Assembly (NCBI RefSeq): GCF_016595435.1
Contig: NZ_JAENIJ010000008.1
Coordinates: 62,001 to 126,000, forward strand
Length of the DNA: 64,000 bases
Reading direction: 5' to 3'
Source of the DNA: Luteolibacter pohnpeiensis
GTDB taxonomy: Bacteria > Verrucomicrobiota > Verrucomicrobiia > Verrucomicrobiales > Akkermansiaceae
The notes under the pieces were generated by a model. The model did no database searches. It saw nothing but the letters and a program-made list of their open reading frames with translations, and was not told where the DNA came from. The position numbers were made by a program, and so were the translations under genes. Positions within the stretch are counted from its first letter, which is position 1; every line of letters starts with the position of its first letter. Of the stretch, positions 43,506-52,653 are shown in pieces.

Positions 43506-44252
43506 ATGTCATTGCTTCTCGGAGTCAATATCGATCATGTGGCAACCCTGCGCCAAGCTCGCTACGCGAGAATGCTGGAATCACCAAATGCTGAGCCATC
43601 CCCCCTGCAGGCAGGTTTGGATGCACTGGAAGGCGGCGCCGACTCCATCACGATTCACGTTCGCGGGGACCGGAGGCACATGCAAACATCGGATGCTTTT
43701 TTGATCCGGGCAGAGGTTGGACTTCCGCTGAATTTTGAGATGGGAGTCACCGAGGAAATGGCGGCGATCGCTTTGAAATTGAAGCCGGACTTTGCCTGCC
43801 TGGTCCCTGAAAGTCGGGAGGAAGTCACCACTGAAGGCGGATTGGATGTTCGTGGTCGATTTGACGGAACCCGAATGATGGTAGCCCGATTGCAAGACGC
43901 CGGAATTCGAGTCAGTTTGTTCATCGATCCGGATCTCGCTCAGATTGAAGCGGCGGCGGAGACCTGTGCCGACATGATCGAACTTCACACCGGTGCATTC
44001 GCAAATGCGGAAGGTGCGGCTCAGGATGCCGAACTGGAACGGCTTGTGACTGCCGCGAAGGATGGCAAGGCCTGTGCCCTGCAGGTCAATGCCGGACATG
44101 GCATCAACTACAGCAACATCGGCAAAATCCTGACAGTGCCTCATTTGGCGGAGCTCAACATCGGCCACAGCATCGTCGCACGCGCCATGCGCTATGGCTT
44201 CATCACCGCAGTGAAGGATATGAAGGCCTTGATGGCAAATTACGACCTCTAG
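43506..44252 (+). CDS. pdxJ: Pyridoxine 5'-phosphate synthase PdxJ
   Basis: 248 residues from ATG 43506, well inside a longer open frame. It condenses 1-deoxyxylulose 5-phosphate and 3-amino-1-hydroxyacetone phosphate to pyridoxine phosphate. Signatures: LGVNIDHVATLRQAR, GADSITIHVRGDRRHMQ, VSLFIDPD, ELHTGAFA, and VNAGHGINYSN with IGHSIVARAMRYG at the end. The usual pairing with acpS is present, 9 bases downstream. Confidence 0.97.
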   Translation: MSLLLGVNIDHVATLRQARYARMLESPNAEPSPLQAGLDALEGGADSITIHVRGDRRHMQTSDAFLIRAEVGLPLNFEMGVTEEMAAIALKLKPDFACLVPESREEVTTEGGLDVRGRFDGTRMMVARLQDAGIRVSLFIDPDLAQIEAAAETCADMIELHTGAFANAEGAAQDAELERLVTAAKDGKACALQVNAGHGINYSNIGKILTVPHLAELNIGHSIVARAMRYGFITAVKDMKALMANYDL

Positions 44253-44261
44253 GTTTCCACA

Positions 44262-44648
44262 ATGCGGATTTTTGGAATCGGAATTGATGTGGTGGAAGTG
44301 GACAGGATTGCATCTGCGATCGAACGCCACGGTGAGCCATTTTTAGCGCGGCTGTTCACTCAGGCAGAGCGTGACTATTGCGCGGCCCAAAAGAAACCAG
44401 CGCTTCATTACGCGGCCAGATTTGCCGCAAAAGAAGCCGTGTCAAAGGCGCTCGGGACCGGGATTGGTGGCGAGGCAGGCTGGTTGGATTTGGAAATCGT
44501 TCGCGGTCCGACCGGAGCTCCGAAATTGATGCTGAGTGGCGCGGCTGCTGATTTTGCCAAGCGCGAGGGAATCCGCGAGGTCAGCATCAGCCTGACTCAC
44601 GCCAAGGAATACGCCGCCGCAAATGCGGTGGCCGTGGCGGATTCCTGA
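44262..44648 (+). CDS. acpS: Holo-[acyl-carrier-protein] synthase AcpS
   Basis: 128 residues. It transfers 4'-phosphopantetheine from CoA to apo-ACP. Metal-binding signature IGIDVVEVDRI with Asp9 at its start and FAAKEAVSKALGTG, and SISLTHAKEYAAA at the C-terminus. Standard length for a group I transferase; coupled with pdxJ as in many bacteria. Confidence 0.97.
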   Translation: MRIFGIGIDVVEVDRIASAIERHGEPFLARLFTQAERDYCAAQKKPALHYAARFAAKEAVSKALGTGIGGEAGWLDLEIVRGPTGAPKLMLSGAAADFAKREGIREVSISLTHAKEYAAANAVAVADS

Positions 44649-44720
44649 AAATCCCTGAAGTAAGGAAATTCCCTTTTCTAAGTCTTGTATCGGGACTGCC
44701 GAGTGCCGACGCTCCCGCGC

Positions 44721-45716
44721 ATGAACCTATCGATTCGCCCGCGTCGCAATCGTCGCAGCAGTGCCATCCGGTCCATGGTCCGGGAAACGGTTTTGACCCC
44801 TGGGGATTTGATCCTTCCGGTATTTTTGCATGAAGATGAGGAAGATACGCCTCTGAGTTCAATGCCGGGATGCACCCGATGGTCGATTCCTGGGTTGGTG
44901 AAAGAAGCCGGGGAAGCCCTGGCTGCGGGTGTCCCCGGGGTGGTGCTTTTTCCGAAGATTGAAGAGTCACTGAAATCTTCACACGGCGAAGAATCCTATC
45001 GCGAGGATGGACTCGTTCCTCGTGCGATCCGCGCACTCAAGGAAGCCTATCCGAAGTTGTGCGTGATCACTGATGTGGCGCTCGATCCCTATAGCTCAGA
45101 CGGTCATGATGGCGTGGTTCGCCGTGATAAAAATGGCGAGTTGGAGATTTTGAACGACGAGACTGTGGAAATCCTGTGCAAACAAGCGCTCTGCCACGCT
45201 CGCGCTGGCGCGGATATTGTCTCTCCATCGGACATGATGGATGGCCGGGTCGCGGCGATCCGTGCCGTCCTCGATGCGGAAGGATTCACCGATGTGCTGA
45301 TCATGAGTTACACGGCGAAATACGCTTCTTCTTTCTATGGGCCGTTTCGCGGTGCTCTGGATTCGCAACCGAAGGAAGGGGACAAGAAAACCTATCAAAT
45401 GGATCCCGGCAATATCCGCGAAGCCATGCGCGAAACGCTTCTGGATGAGGCGGAGGGAGCTGACGTTTTAATGGTCAAGCCAGCCGGACCGTATTTGGAC
45501 GTGATTTCAAAAGTGCGTGAAAATTCGACCCTGCCCGTCGCCGCTTACCAGGTGAGCGGTGAGTATTTGATGCTGAAAAGCGCATCAGCCGCAGGCTGGT
45601 TGGACGAAAAGGGAATTGTGCTGGAATCCCTAATGGGCATCAAGCGGGCCGGGGCTGACATGATCCTGACCTACTTCGCCAAACACGCCGCCAAATGGTT
45701 GGCAGAAAAATCGTAG
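44721..45716 (+). CDS. hemB: Delta-aminolevulinic acid dehydratase (porphobilinogen synthase)
   Basis: 331 residues from ATG 44721; a TTG at 44685 would add 12 poorly conserved residues. It condenses two 5-aminolevulinates in tetrapyrrole synthesis. Schiff-base lysines are seen in SYTAKYASSFYGPF and VLMVKPAGPYLD. The metal site reads DVALDPYSSDGHDG, without the three-cysteine zinc site, so this is the magnesium-dependent, Asp-rich type. Confidence 0.97.
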   Translation: MNLSIRPRRNRRSSAIRSMVRETVLTPGDLILPVFLHEDEEDTPLSSMPGCTRWSIPGLVKEAGEALAAGVPGVVLFPKIEESLKSSHGEESYREDGLVPRAIRALKEAYPKLCVITDVALDPYSSDGHDGVVRRDKNGELEILNDETVEILCKQALCHARAGADIVSPSDMMDGRVAAIRAVLDAEGFTDVLIMSYTAKYASSFYGPFRGALDSQPKEGDKKTYQMDPGNIREAMRETLLDEAEGADVLMVKPAGPYLDVISKVRENSTLPVAAYQVSGEYLMLKSASAAGWLDEKGIVLESLMGIKRAGADMILTYFAKHAAKWLAEKS

Positions 45717-45766
45717 GATACATCTGGAGATTCGTTCGTTGAGCGAGTATCATCCCAGGCAACGAG

Positions 45767-47104
45767 ATGGAGTTCGGTCAAAAGCGGAGTCGGATCAAAG
45801 TGGAGCCAATCCTTGGTGGATTGGCGCTGTTTCTATTGTTGCTGGGATGTGTTTTGGTCCTCAGACCCTTCCTTTCGGCCGTGATTTGGGCGATCGTGCT
45901 CGCTTATTCGCTGAGCCCTTTGCAGAAGCGGTTTACCCGCTGGTTTCGCGGTTCGCGCACTTTGGCGGCTTGTTTGGTAACGCTGACGTTAACCGTGACC
46001 CTGGCCGGACCACTGACAGTCATCGGCTTCAGCGTGGCTGAGGACGGGAAATCATTGGCCACAGCGACCAAAAAGTGGTTTTCCACGCCGCCGGCAAATC
46101 CACCGGAGTGGTTGGCGAATTTACCCGTCGTGGGAGACGAGGTGACCACCTACTGGTCGGAATTTTCCGCAGGTCAGAAACGTTGGATGGACGATTTGGA
46201 GCGCGCCTCTCATGTGGAGGAGAATGCACCGCGTCCGCAAATCGTCGTCGAAGACGGCGAAGATCCGATTTTGAAGGATGCGCCGCCGGTAGAACCTATC
46301 GCGCCCAAAGTGGCAAGTGAGGAGGCACCCGATGATGCCGCGGATGGCCCGCATTCCACAAATATGGTGATCTTGTTGGGCAAGATCATCGCTTGGGCAA
46401 GAGGTTGGCTTCTGAGTGTAGGAGTGACCTTGTTACAAGGGATCAGCCAGGTGCTGATCAGTGCGTTTTTGACCTTTTTCCTTTTGCGGGATGCGTCGGT
46501 TCTCTCGGAACGTCTCGGCGTGACTGTGGATCGGCTGGCCGGCTGGCGGGGGCGCCGACTGCTTCAGGTAGCAGGTGATACGGTGCGCGGGGTGATGTAT
46601 GGCATCATCGGCACGGCATTGGCCCAAGCGTTGGTGGCAGGGCTTGGCTTTTGGATTGCCGGGGTGCCGGGGCCGGTGCTGTTGGCTGGTCTAACTTTCT
46701 TTTTCGCCGTGATCCCGTTCGGTCCGCCGCTGGTCTGGATTCCTGCTGCTCTGTGGCTGTTTTCCCAGGAAACTCCAGGGTGGGGCATTTTCATGCTCGT
46801 TTGGGGCATTTTCGGAATCAGCGGGGTGGATAACATTTTGCGGCCGTATTTGATCAGCGCGAACAGCAAGATGCCATTTGCGCTGATCTTCTGTGGCGTG
46901 ATTGGCGGTGCTTTGTCATTCGGGCTGGCAGGGGTTTTCCTTGGGCCGACATTGCTTGCGGTTGCATTCCGATTGATCGAAGAATGGTCCGCAAATCCGG
47001 CGATGGCCCGGCGTTCTGCAGAAGACGAAACAAGTTCAGGATTGCAAGAAGAGCTAGGATCGGCAAAGCCGTTGCATGGCGGTAGCTCCATCAGTGCTGG
47101 GTGA
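45767..47104 (+). CDS. AI-2E family transporter (PerM/YdiK-like)
   Basis: 445 residues with seven or eight membrane helices. The typical C-terminal half is present: SQVLISAFLTFFLLRDASVL, AVIPFGPPLVWIPAALWLF, and GVDNILRPYLIS. A hydrophilic, acidic loop of about 50 residues (near 146-195, rich in Glu, Asp and Pro) is inserted before the third helix pair. Members of this family include a quorum-signal exporter and Na+/H+ antiporters, so the substrate is unknown. It overlaps the next gene by 29 bases. Confidence 0.92.
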   Translation: MEFGQKRSRIKVEPILGGLALFLLLLGCVLVLRPFLSAVIWAIVLAYSLSPLQKRFTRWFRGSRTLAACLVTLTLTVTLAGPLTVIGFSVAEDGKSLATATKKWFSTPPANPPEWLANLPVVGDEVTTYWSEFSAGQKRWMDDLERASHVEENAPRPQIVVEDGEDPILKDAPPVEPIAPKVASEEAPDDAADGPHSTNMVILLGKIIAWARGWLLSVGVTLLQGISQVLISAFLTFFLLRDASVLSERLGVTVDRLAGWRGRRLLQVAGDTVRGVMYGIIGTALAQALVAGLGFWIAGVPGPVLLAGLTFFFAVIPFGPPLVWIPAALWLFSQETPGWGIFMLVWGIFGISGVDNILRPYLISANSKMPFALIFCGVIGGALSFGLAGVFLGPTLLAVAFRLIEEWSANPAMARRSAEDETSSGLQEELGSAKPLHGGSSISAG

Positions 47105-48212
47105 GATTGCGGAGGTTTTCGAGCGGAACTTCCGGGAACGTGGTGAACTGGGTGCCTCGATCAGCATCTGGTGGAATGGGATCGAACTTCTGAGCGAAAG
47201 TGCCGGATGGTGCGAAAAAGAACAGCTCCGGCCCTGGGATTCGGCCACCATGGTGCCTGTCTATTCCGCAACAAAGGGACCGGCCGCAGCCACCTTGCTG
47301 GTCGCTTTGGAATCGGCCGGGTTGAATCCGTCGTCGCGGGTTCGTGAAGTATGGTCGCGATTTCCCGTCGCGGAAGCGACTTTTGCCCATTTGTTATCCC
47401 ATCAATGCGGACTCCCAGCCTTGGATCAGAGAGCCAGCGTATGGGATCATGAAGCGGTCGTGGCCGCGATTGAAGAGCAGGAACCGGCCTGGCAGTTAGG
47501 CCATGGTCATGGCTATCATCCGAGGACTTTCGGAGCATTGTTAGAAGAACCTGTTAGACGGCTCACCGGCATGCCTCTGGGTGAGTATTGGCGGCAGAAA
47601 ATTGGCGACCCTCTGAATCTCGATTTCTGGATCGGCTTGCCTGAGAAATATTGGCCCCGGGTTGCCAAGCTGTATCCCGGGAAAGCTGCGAAAAGTGATC
47701 TCGAAGAAGGGTTTTATCGAGAGTTCAACCAAGAGGGAACCCTGACAAGGCGGGCATTTTCCTCCCCGCGAGGATTGCATTCCGTGCAGGAAATGAACGA
47801 TCCCAAGGCGTGGTCGGCAGGGATTTGCTCTATGGGGGGCATTGGCACCGCGTCCGCCTTGGCCAAATTCTATCAGGCGGCAATCGGTGCTCTGGAAAGC
47901 CCGCTGTCTACTGAAGTTCGGTTGGCGTTGGCGACGGTGCAAAGTGCTGCCGAGGACCGGGTCTTGCTGCGTCCCACCGTTTTTACCTGCGGCTGTCAAA
48001 AGGATCCAGTGGGAGTGGATGGTGAAAAAATCCGCCGATTGTATGGGAAGAATCAAGCAGCCTTCGGTCATCCTGGAGCAGGTGGCAGTCATGGCTTCGG
48101 GGATCCTGAAACCGGCATTTCCTTTGCCTACGTGATGAATCAGATGGAGCTGAGTGTCATGCCGGGACAAAAATGTGTGGAGATGATTGAGGCACTTTAT
48201 GATGGGCTATAA
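47076..48212 (+). CDS. Serine hydrolase of the beta-lactamase/esterase (class C-like) family
   Basis: 378 residues. The nucleophile motif SATK is at residues 64-67, a Tyr follows in GHGYHPRTFG (near 147), and a late GHPGAGGSHGFGDP segment fills the third-motif position. No signal peptide, so it is probably cytosolic and more likely an esterase or peptidase than a beta-lactamase. The start lies inside the preceding transporter gene (29-base overlap). Confidence 0.9.
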   Translation: MAVAPSVLGEIAEVFERNFRERGELGASISIWWNGIELLSESAGWCEKEQLRPWDSATMVPVYSATKGPAAATLLVALESAGLNPSSRVREVWSRFPVAEATFAHLLSHQCGLPALDQRASVWDHEAVVAAIEEQEPAWQLGHGHGYHPRTFGALLEEPVRRLTGMPLGEYWRQKIGDPLNLDFWIGLPEKYWPRVAKLYPGKAAKSDLEEGFYREFNQEGTLTRRAFSSPRGLHSVQEMNDPKAWSAGICSMGGIGTASALAKFYQAAIGALESPLSTEVRLALATVQSAAEDRVLLRPTVFTCGCQKDPVGVDGEKIRRLYGKNQAAFGHPGAGGSHGFGDPETGISFAYVMNQMELSVMPGQKCVEMIEALYDGL

Positions 48213-48339
48213 TCCACCGAGGTGAATCGTCCGATCCTGAGTGTTCGAAAGATCATGGTATGCGTTGCCTCGATGTTTTCGGTTTCGAGATTTCTTTACG
48301 TGCCACAGATTCCACTTAGTCTGCAGCCACCGATTGAGA

Positions 48340-49110
48340 ATGATGGTCGTGGAGAAGCTGGACACCTTGCAATCTGTTGAACTCGCGGAAGGCGTCGAGA
48401 TTCGTCTTAGAATGGCGGGACCCATGGTTCGTGCGGGGGCATTCATGTTGGATTTATTGATCCGTATCCTGGCGTTGTTTGTGATCGGACTTTGCCTCGG
48501 TTGGGCTGGTGTCGCACTGGGCGGCCGAGTGATCAGCGGCATCGGCTTGCTGGTTTGGTTTTTGATGGATTGGTTTTATCCAGTGATCTTCGAAGCCGGA
48601 GCCTGGGGGGCGACACCCGGCAAGCGGATGATGGGGCTGCGTGTGATCCAGGCAAACGGTTCTCCCATTACATTTGGCCAGGCGATGGTTCGAAATTTCA
48701 TGCGATTCATCGATGCCATGCCGATATTCACTTATGGATTCGGAGTCGCGAGCTGCTTGTCCTCCAAGCGTTTTCAGCGATTGGGTGATCTGGCTGCCGG
48801 AACGGTGGTGGTTTATGATCGGTTGCAGGCCATGCCGGTGATCGCGTCACCACCTCCCATGGCGGCGATCCCATTGCCTGTGGGTCTTTCGGCAGATGAA
48901 ACGCGAGCCTTGATCATGTTCAGGGATCGTTCCGGACTTTGGTCGGAAGGTCGCCGGGTCGAAATTGCGGATCAAATCGTCAGCCTTAGCGGAGTAGCGG
49001 GAACTGCTGGTGTGAATCGATTGATGGCGATGGCGCACTGGGTGCAGGAGCGTCGCAGTGATGCTCCCGTGGCCAAAGTCGAAAAGTGGAAGGGAGTGGA
49101 GACGAAATGA
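48340..49110 (+). CDS. RDD-family membrane protein
   Basis: 256 residues from ATG 48340; a second ATG follows at once at 48343. RDD domain: an Arg in VRAGAFMLDLLIRILAL, then WGATPGKRMMGLRVIQANG and FQRLGDLAAGTVVVYDR, with three or four helices. The C-terminal cytosolic part is unrelated and helical. First gene of the RDD-SpoIIM-DUF4129-DUF4350-MoxR-DUF58 operon; it overlaps the next by 4 bases (ATGA). Confidence 0.93.
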   Translation: MMVVEKLDTLQSVELAEGVEIRLRMAGPMVRAGAFMLDLLIRILALFVIGLCLGWAGVALGGRVISGIGLLVWFLMDWFYPVIFEAGAWGATPGKRMMGLRVIQANGSPITFGQAMVRNFMRFIDAMPIFTYGFGVASCLSSKRFQRLGDLAAGTVVVYDRLQAMPVIASPPPMAAIPLPVGLSADETRALIMFRDRSGLWSEGRRVEIADQIVSLSGVAGTAGVNRLMAMAHWVQERRSDAPVAKVEKWKGVETK

Positions 49111-50081
49111 CACCGGGTGATTTTGAACACAAAAACTCACAGCGTTGGTTGGAATACGAACGACTGGTGGCCGGTTTGGAATCTGGAAAGCCGAACGAGC
49201 ACGCGGATCAGCTTCCACGTCGGTTCCGTGAGCTTTGCATCGACCTCTCACTGGTCGAGTCACGCATGTATGGCGATCGCCTGCATGAGCGTCTGAATGG
49301 TCTGGTAATTCGAGGTTACAACGTCATCTACCGTGGCAAAAGAGGGGGCTTTGAACATGCGGTCTCATTTGTAACCTGGAGATTTCCATGTGCGGTAAGG
49401 CGTGAGTGGCGGCTTTTCCTGCTGTGCAGTCTGGTCTTTTGGTTGCCGTTTTTCGCAATGATACTTTCGGCGAAGCACGATATGTCCTGGATTCAATCCG
49501 TCCTCGGACCAGCTGGCATGGCGTCGATGGAGCAAATGTATGGCGGCAAGGAACAACAAATCGCCCACTTGAGGTCCGAGTATGGATCGAACTTCATGAT
49601 GTTTTGTTTCTACATCTATAACAACGTCGGCATAGATTTCCGGATTTTTGCGGGCGGCATGGCGGCAGGCGTCGGAACCTTATTTTTCCTGTTGTTCAAT
49701 GGGGTCTACATGGGAGCTGCGGCAGGATATGTGAATCAGGTTGGCAATCCTGAGTCATTCTGGACCTTTGTAATCGGACATTCCTCGTTTGAGTTGTTAG
49801 GGATGATTGTCGCTGGAATGGCCGGCATGAGGGTGGGGTTGGCCATCCTGAATCCCGGGCGATTGCCGCGCGTCCGGGCATTGGTCGAAGCGACCAAGCG
49901 ATCGCTTCCCTTGATCTATGGCGCCGCTGTCATGACAGCCATGGCTGCGGTGGTTGAAGGTTTTTGGTCAGCTCAGGAGATCCCCTCGAATATCAAATAC
50001 GGTGTGGGTGCCACGGGGTGGGTTTTGGTAAGCGCGTATCTATTGTTAGTTGGGAGGAACCGCGGTTATGAGGTTGGATGA
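49107..50081 (+). CDS. SpoIIM-like (stage II sporulation protein M family) membrane protein
   Basis: 324 residues. An N-terminal helical region (WLEYERLVAGLESGKPNEHA) is followed by five or so helices with NNVGIDFRIFAGGMAAGVG, FNGVYMGAAAGYV and FVIGHSSFELLGMIVAGMAG, the family signature around conserved His and Glu. The relation to SpoIIM is structural; this organism is not expected to sporulate. Coupled to the RDD gene by 4 bases and overlapping the next gene by 14. Confidence 0.93.
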   Translation: MTPGDFEHKNSQRWLEYERLVAGLESGKPNEHADQLPRRFRELCIDLSLVESRMYGDRLHERLNGLVIRGYNVIYRGKRGGFEHAVSFVTWRFPCAVRREWRLFLLCSLVFWLPFFAMILSAKHDMSWIQSVLGPAGMASMEQMYGGKEQQIAHLRSEYGSNFMMFCFYIYNNVGIDFRIFAGGMAAGVGTLFFLLFNGVYMGAAAGYVNQVGNPESFWTFVIGHSSFELLGMIVAGMAGMRVGLAILNPGRLPRVRALVEATKRSLPLIYGAAVMTAMAAVVEGFWSAQEIPSNIKYGVGATGWVLVSAYLLLVGRNRGYEVG

Positions 50082-51552
50082 GGTTACTGCGGAAATCCGC
50101 CCCCGTAGCGATTGGGAGGCGGTGGATCTTGGATTTGCGATGGTCCGGCGTCATTTTTGGCGCTGCCTGATTCTGTGGTGGATGGCGTTGGGAATTCCCA
50201 TTGCGGTGCTTGGCTGGTTGTTGTGGGATCACCCTGCGCTGTATCTCGCCTTGATTTGGTGGTTTAAGCCAGCTGGTTCGCGGATGGTGTTGTTCGAGCT
50301 CAGTCGGCGGCTGTTTGGGGAAAAACCCAGTTGGAAATCTATCTGGAGGGAAGTCCCTCGGGTATGGGTTCGCCGTCTCTTTTTCAGGTTTGGCTTCGGT
50401 CGCTTGTCGCCCTGGCTTCCAATCACACTTGCGGTGGATGATTTGGAAGGACTACGGGGAAAGCATTATAAAATGCGGGCACGGCAGCTTTCTCGCCGCG
50501 GGGATGGAGCTGTGACATGGATTTTTCTATCAGCAGACTTGGCAACCGCCTGGTTTGCCATCGGCCTGATTGGGCTCGGGGCGATCATGCTGCCATCTGG
50601 TCAGGACGCGCCCTGGACAGAGGCGATGCAATCGTGGTCTTCGGATGAGCCGTTTGTGATTCCGCTACTGGTGATGCGCACCGTTGCCTTTGCCACGATC
50701 CTCTCCATGTCACTCGTGGATCTTTTTCTAACCGGAGCGGGGTTTGGAATCTACGTCAACAATCGTACTTGGATCGAGGGATGGGATGTTGAGTTGGCGT
50801 TCAAACGCCTGGGACAGCGGCTTGGCAAAGTTGCAGCCGGAGCGGCGGTGTTGTTCTTCTTCATTCTTCCTGCCATTTCCTCAGCACGCCCCCAGAGCAT
50901 GACAGTTGGGAACCCTCCGCCTGCGGAAGTGATCCGAGAGATCAAATCGAATCCGGATTTTGAGGTGCATACCATAACGCGTAAAATCCCCAAGGAAGAG
51001 CCCAAAAAATCATCTACCCGCCGGAGTTGGTTGGAAGATATTTTTGGGTCGATCCCCCCCGAAATCATTCCATTGTTCCTCTATTCGCTTTTAGGATTGG
51101 TGATCTGCTTTTTGGCCTGGGTGATCTGGCGTTTCCGACACGCATTTATCTACCGGGGTGGAATTGCCTCAACTTCCGCGACCGTACCCTCGGCGCGAGT
51201 GGTGATGGGAATGGAAGTTACTCCTGAATCCTTACCGGATGATATTCCGGCAGCGGTCATGGCTTTGTGGCAGCGTGGATTGCGCCAAGAAGCACTCGGA
51301 TTGCTTTACCGTGGAGCCATTTCAAAAGTCATGGTGTTGGCCCATGTCGAAATTCAGGAATCGGATACCGAGGGAGATTGTCTTGAACGGGTACGCCATG
51401 CCGGTGCTGTCGCACATCCGGATTACTTCGGGAGCTTGACTCATACTTGGATGAGAATGGCGTATGCGGGTACCGCTCCCGCAGATCTTGAGGTGGGAAC
51501 TTTGTGTAGCAGCTGGCCATTCCAGGCGCTGCCGGAAAGGAGGCGGGCATGA
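50068..51552 (+). CDS. DUF4129-type membrane protein of the MoxR operon
   Basis: 494 residues from ATG 50068, with a Shine-Dalgarno GGGAGG (50052-50057) about 10 bases upstream. Several hydrophobic helices in the N-terminal 270 residues, a periplasmic loop, one more helix (LFLYSLLGLVICFLAWVIW near 335-355), and a C-terminal cytosolic DUF4129 domain (AVMALWQRGLRQEALGLLYR to HTWMRMAYAGTAPA). In MoxR operons this protein's C-terminal domain is thought to be an accessory of the ATPase. Confidence 0.85.
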   Translation: MRLDEVTAEIRPRSDWEAVDLGFAMVRRHFWRCLILWWMALGIPIAVLGWLLWDHPALYLALIWWFKPAGSRMVLFELSRRLFGEKPSWKSIWREVPRVWVRRLFFRFGFGRLSPWLPITLAVDDLEGLRGKHYKMRARQLSRRGDGAVTWIFLSADLATAWFAIGLIGLGAIMLPSGQDAPWTEAMQSWSSDEPFVIPLLVMRTVAFATILSMSLVDLFLTGAGFGIYVNNRTWIEGWDVELAFKRLGQRLGKVAAGAAVLFFFILPAISSARPQSMTVGNPPPAEVIREIKSNPDFEVHTITRKIPKEEPKKSSTRRSWLEDIFGSIPPEIIPLFLYSLLGLVICFLAWVIWRFRHAFIYRGGIASTSATVPSARVVMGMEVTPESLPDDIPAAVMALWQRGLRQEALGLLYRGAISKVMVLAHVEIQESDTEGDCLERVRHAGAVAHPDYFGSLTHTWMRMAYAGTAPADLEVGTLCSSWPFQALPERRRA

Positions 51553-52643
51553 AGGCATGGATTTATGCAATTGCAGGCGGGCTTCTGCTTTTCTTGTGCG
51601 GTTGCGAATATAAGGAAGTGACCGTGGAGACTGGCTACAAGGGGAAAGCGAGGGTGAATCCTTGGCTTGCCGCGCAGCGGTTTTCAGAGGCCTACGCGGA
51701 TGAGGTGAAGTCGCTGTCTTCCTGGTCAACTCCGGACTGGAGCGATGCGATGTGTCTGGTCCCGGCGACATCACTCTCGAACGAGGGATACACGCGCCCC
51801 CTTGAACAATGGGTTCGCGAAGGTGGCCATCTGGTGGTGCTGGTGAATTATGCCGATGGCTCAACCAATGATTGGAGCCTCTACAGCAACGAAGTTAAAT
51901 TGTCCGATCCACTTCTAGAGATGCTCGATCGATCGGGAATCGAGTTGAAACCATTCGGAAACGTCGCAGAGGCTGTGGATCGGGTAAAGTTCCGTGGTGC
52001 TCAATTCGAGGTTGCTGAAGACTCGACTTCGGTGGTTTCGTCAAATGGAGGAAAGGCTGGATATTTTGCCAGTGTGCCTTTGGAAAGTGGCAGAATTACC
52101 GTGGTGACGGATGCTCGGATTTTCCGCAACCGGTGGATTGGTGATAAGGATCACGCCGCTTTGTTGAAGGCAATGATTGATGCATCCCGTTCAGGAAGTA
52201 TCATTTTTCTTCGCGGGGGTGCGGTTTCACTCTGGCGAATGTTACTGCAGTATTTATGGCCAGTGTTGATCGGCCTCGGGGTGTTGGTGGTCCTTTGGCT
52301 GTGGAAAAATTTCAGCCGATTCGGGCCCTTGGAAGCGGCGGAAGCGCCGTCGCCTTTGCGGGGCTACGATCATCATCTGGAAGCCTTGGGCGATTTCCAA
52401 TGGCGTCTCGAAAAGGCGGTTTCGTTGCTCAGACCGCTCCGCGAACAGATCATAGAGCGCGGCCAGCACTGGAGTCTGAAAGCTGGTCACCGCGATGACG
52501 ATTTTTTTCAATGGCTGGCAGATCGCGCAGGCTTGAGCCGCGACCGCGTGGCGCGGGCATTGTCCGAAACCACTCCTTCAGATTCGGCCGTGCTGATTCG
52601 GACTACGGCGGACCTGCAACAACTTTCAAAAGTGCTGAACTGA
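51549..52643 (+). CDS. DUF4350-domain lipoprotein/membrane protein
   Basis: 364 residues. Signal with lipobox-like FLCGC, then a DUF4350 domain (LEQWVREGGHLVVLVNY, GRITVVTDARIFRN), one C-terminal membrane helix (QYLWPVLIGLGVLVVLWLW), and a cytosolic helical tail with DDDFFQWLADRAGLSR. The DUF4350 fold resembles glutamine-amidotransferase-like domains. It overlaps the preceding gene by 4 bases and is 10 bases before moxR. Confidence 0.88.
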   Translation: MKAWIYAIAGGLLLFLCGCEYKEVTVETGYKGKARVNPWLAAQRFSEAYADEVKSLSSWSTPDWSDAMCLVPATSLSNEGYTRPLEQWVREGGHLVVLVNYADGSTNDWSLYSNEVKLSDPLLEMLDRSGIELKPFGNVAEAVDRVKFRGAQFEVAEDSTSVVSSNGGKAGYFASVPLESGRITVVTDARIFRNRWIGDKDHAALLKAMIDASRSGSIIFLRGGAVSLWRMLLQYLWPVLIGLGVLVVLWLWKNFSRFGPLEAAEAPSPLRGYDHHLEALGDFQWRLEKAVSLLRPLREQIIERGQHWSLKAGHRDDDFFQWLADRAGLSRDRVARALSETTPSDSAVLIRTTADLQQLSKVLN

Positions 52644-52653
52644 ATTTTCTAAC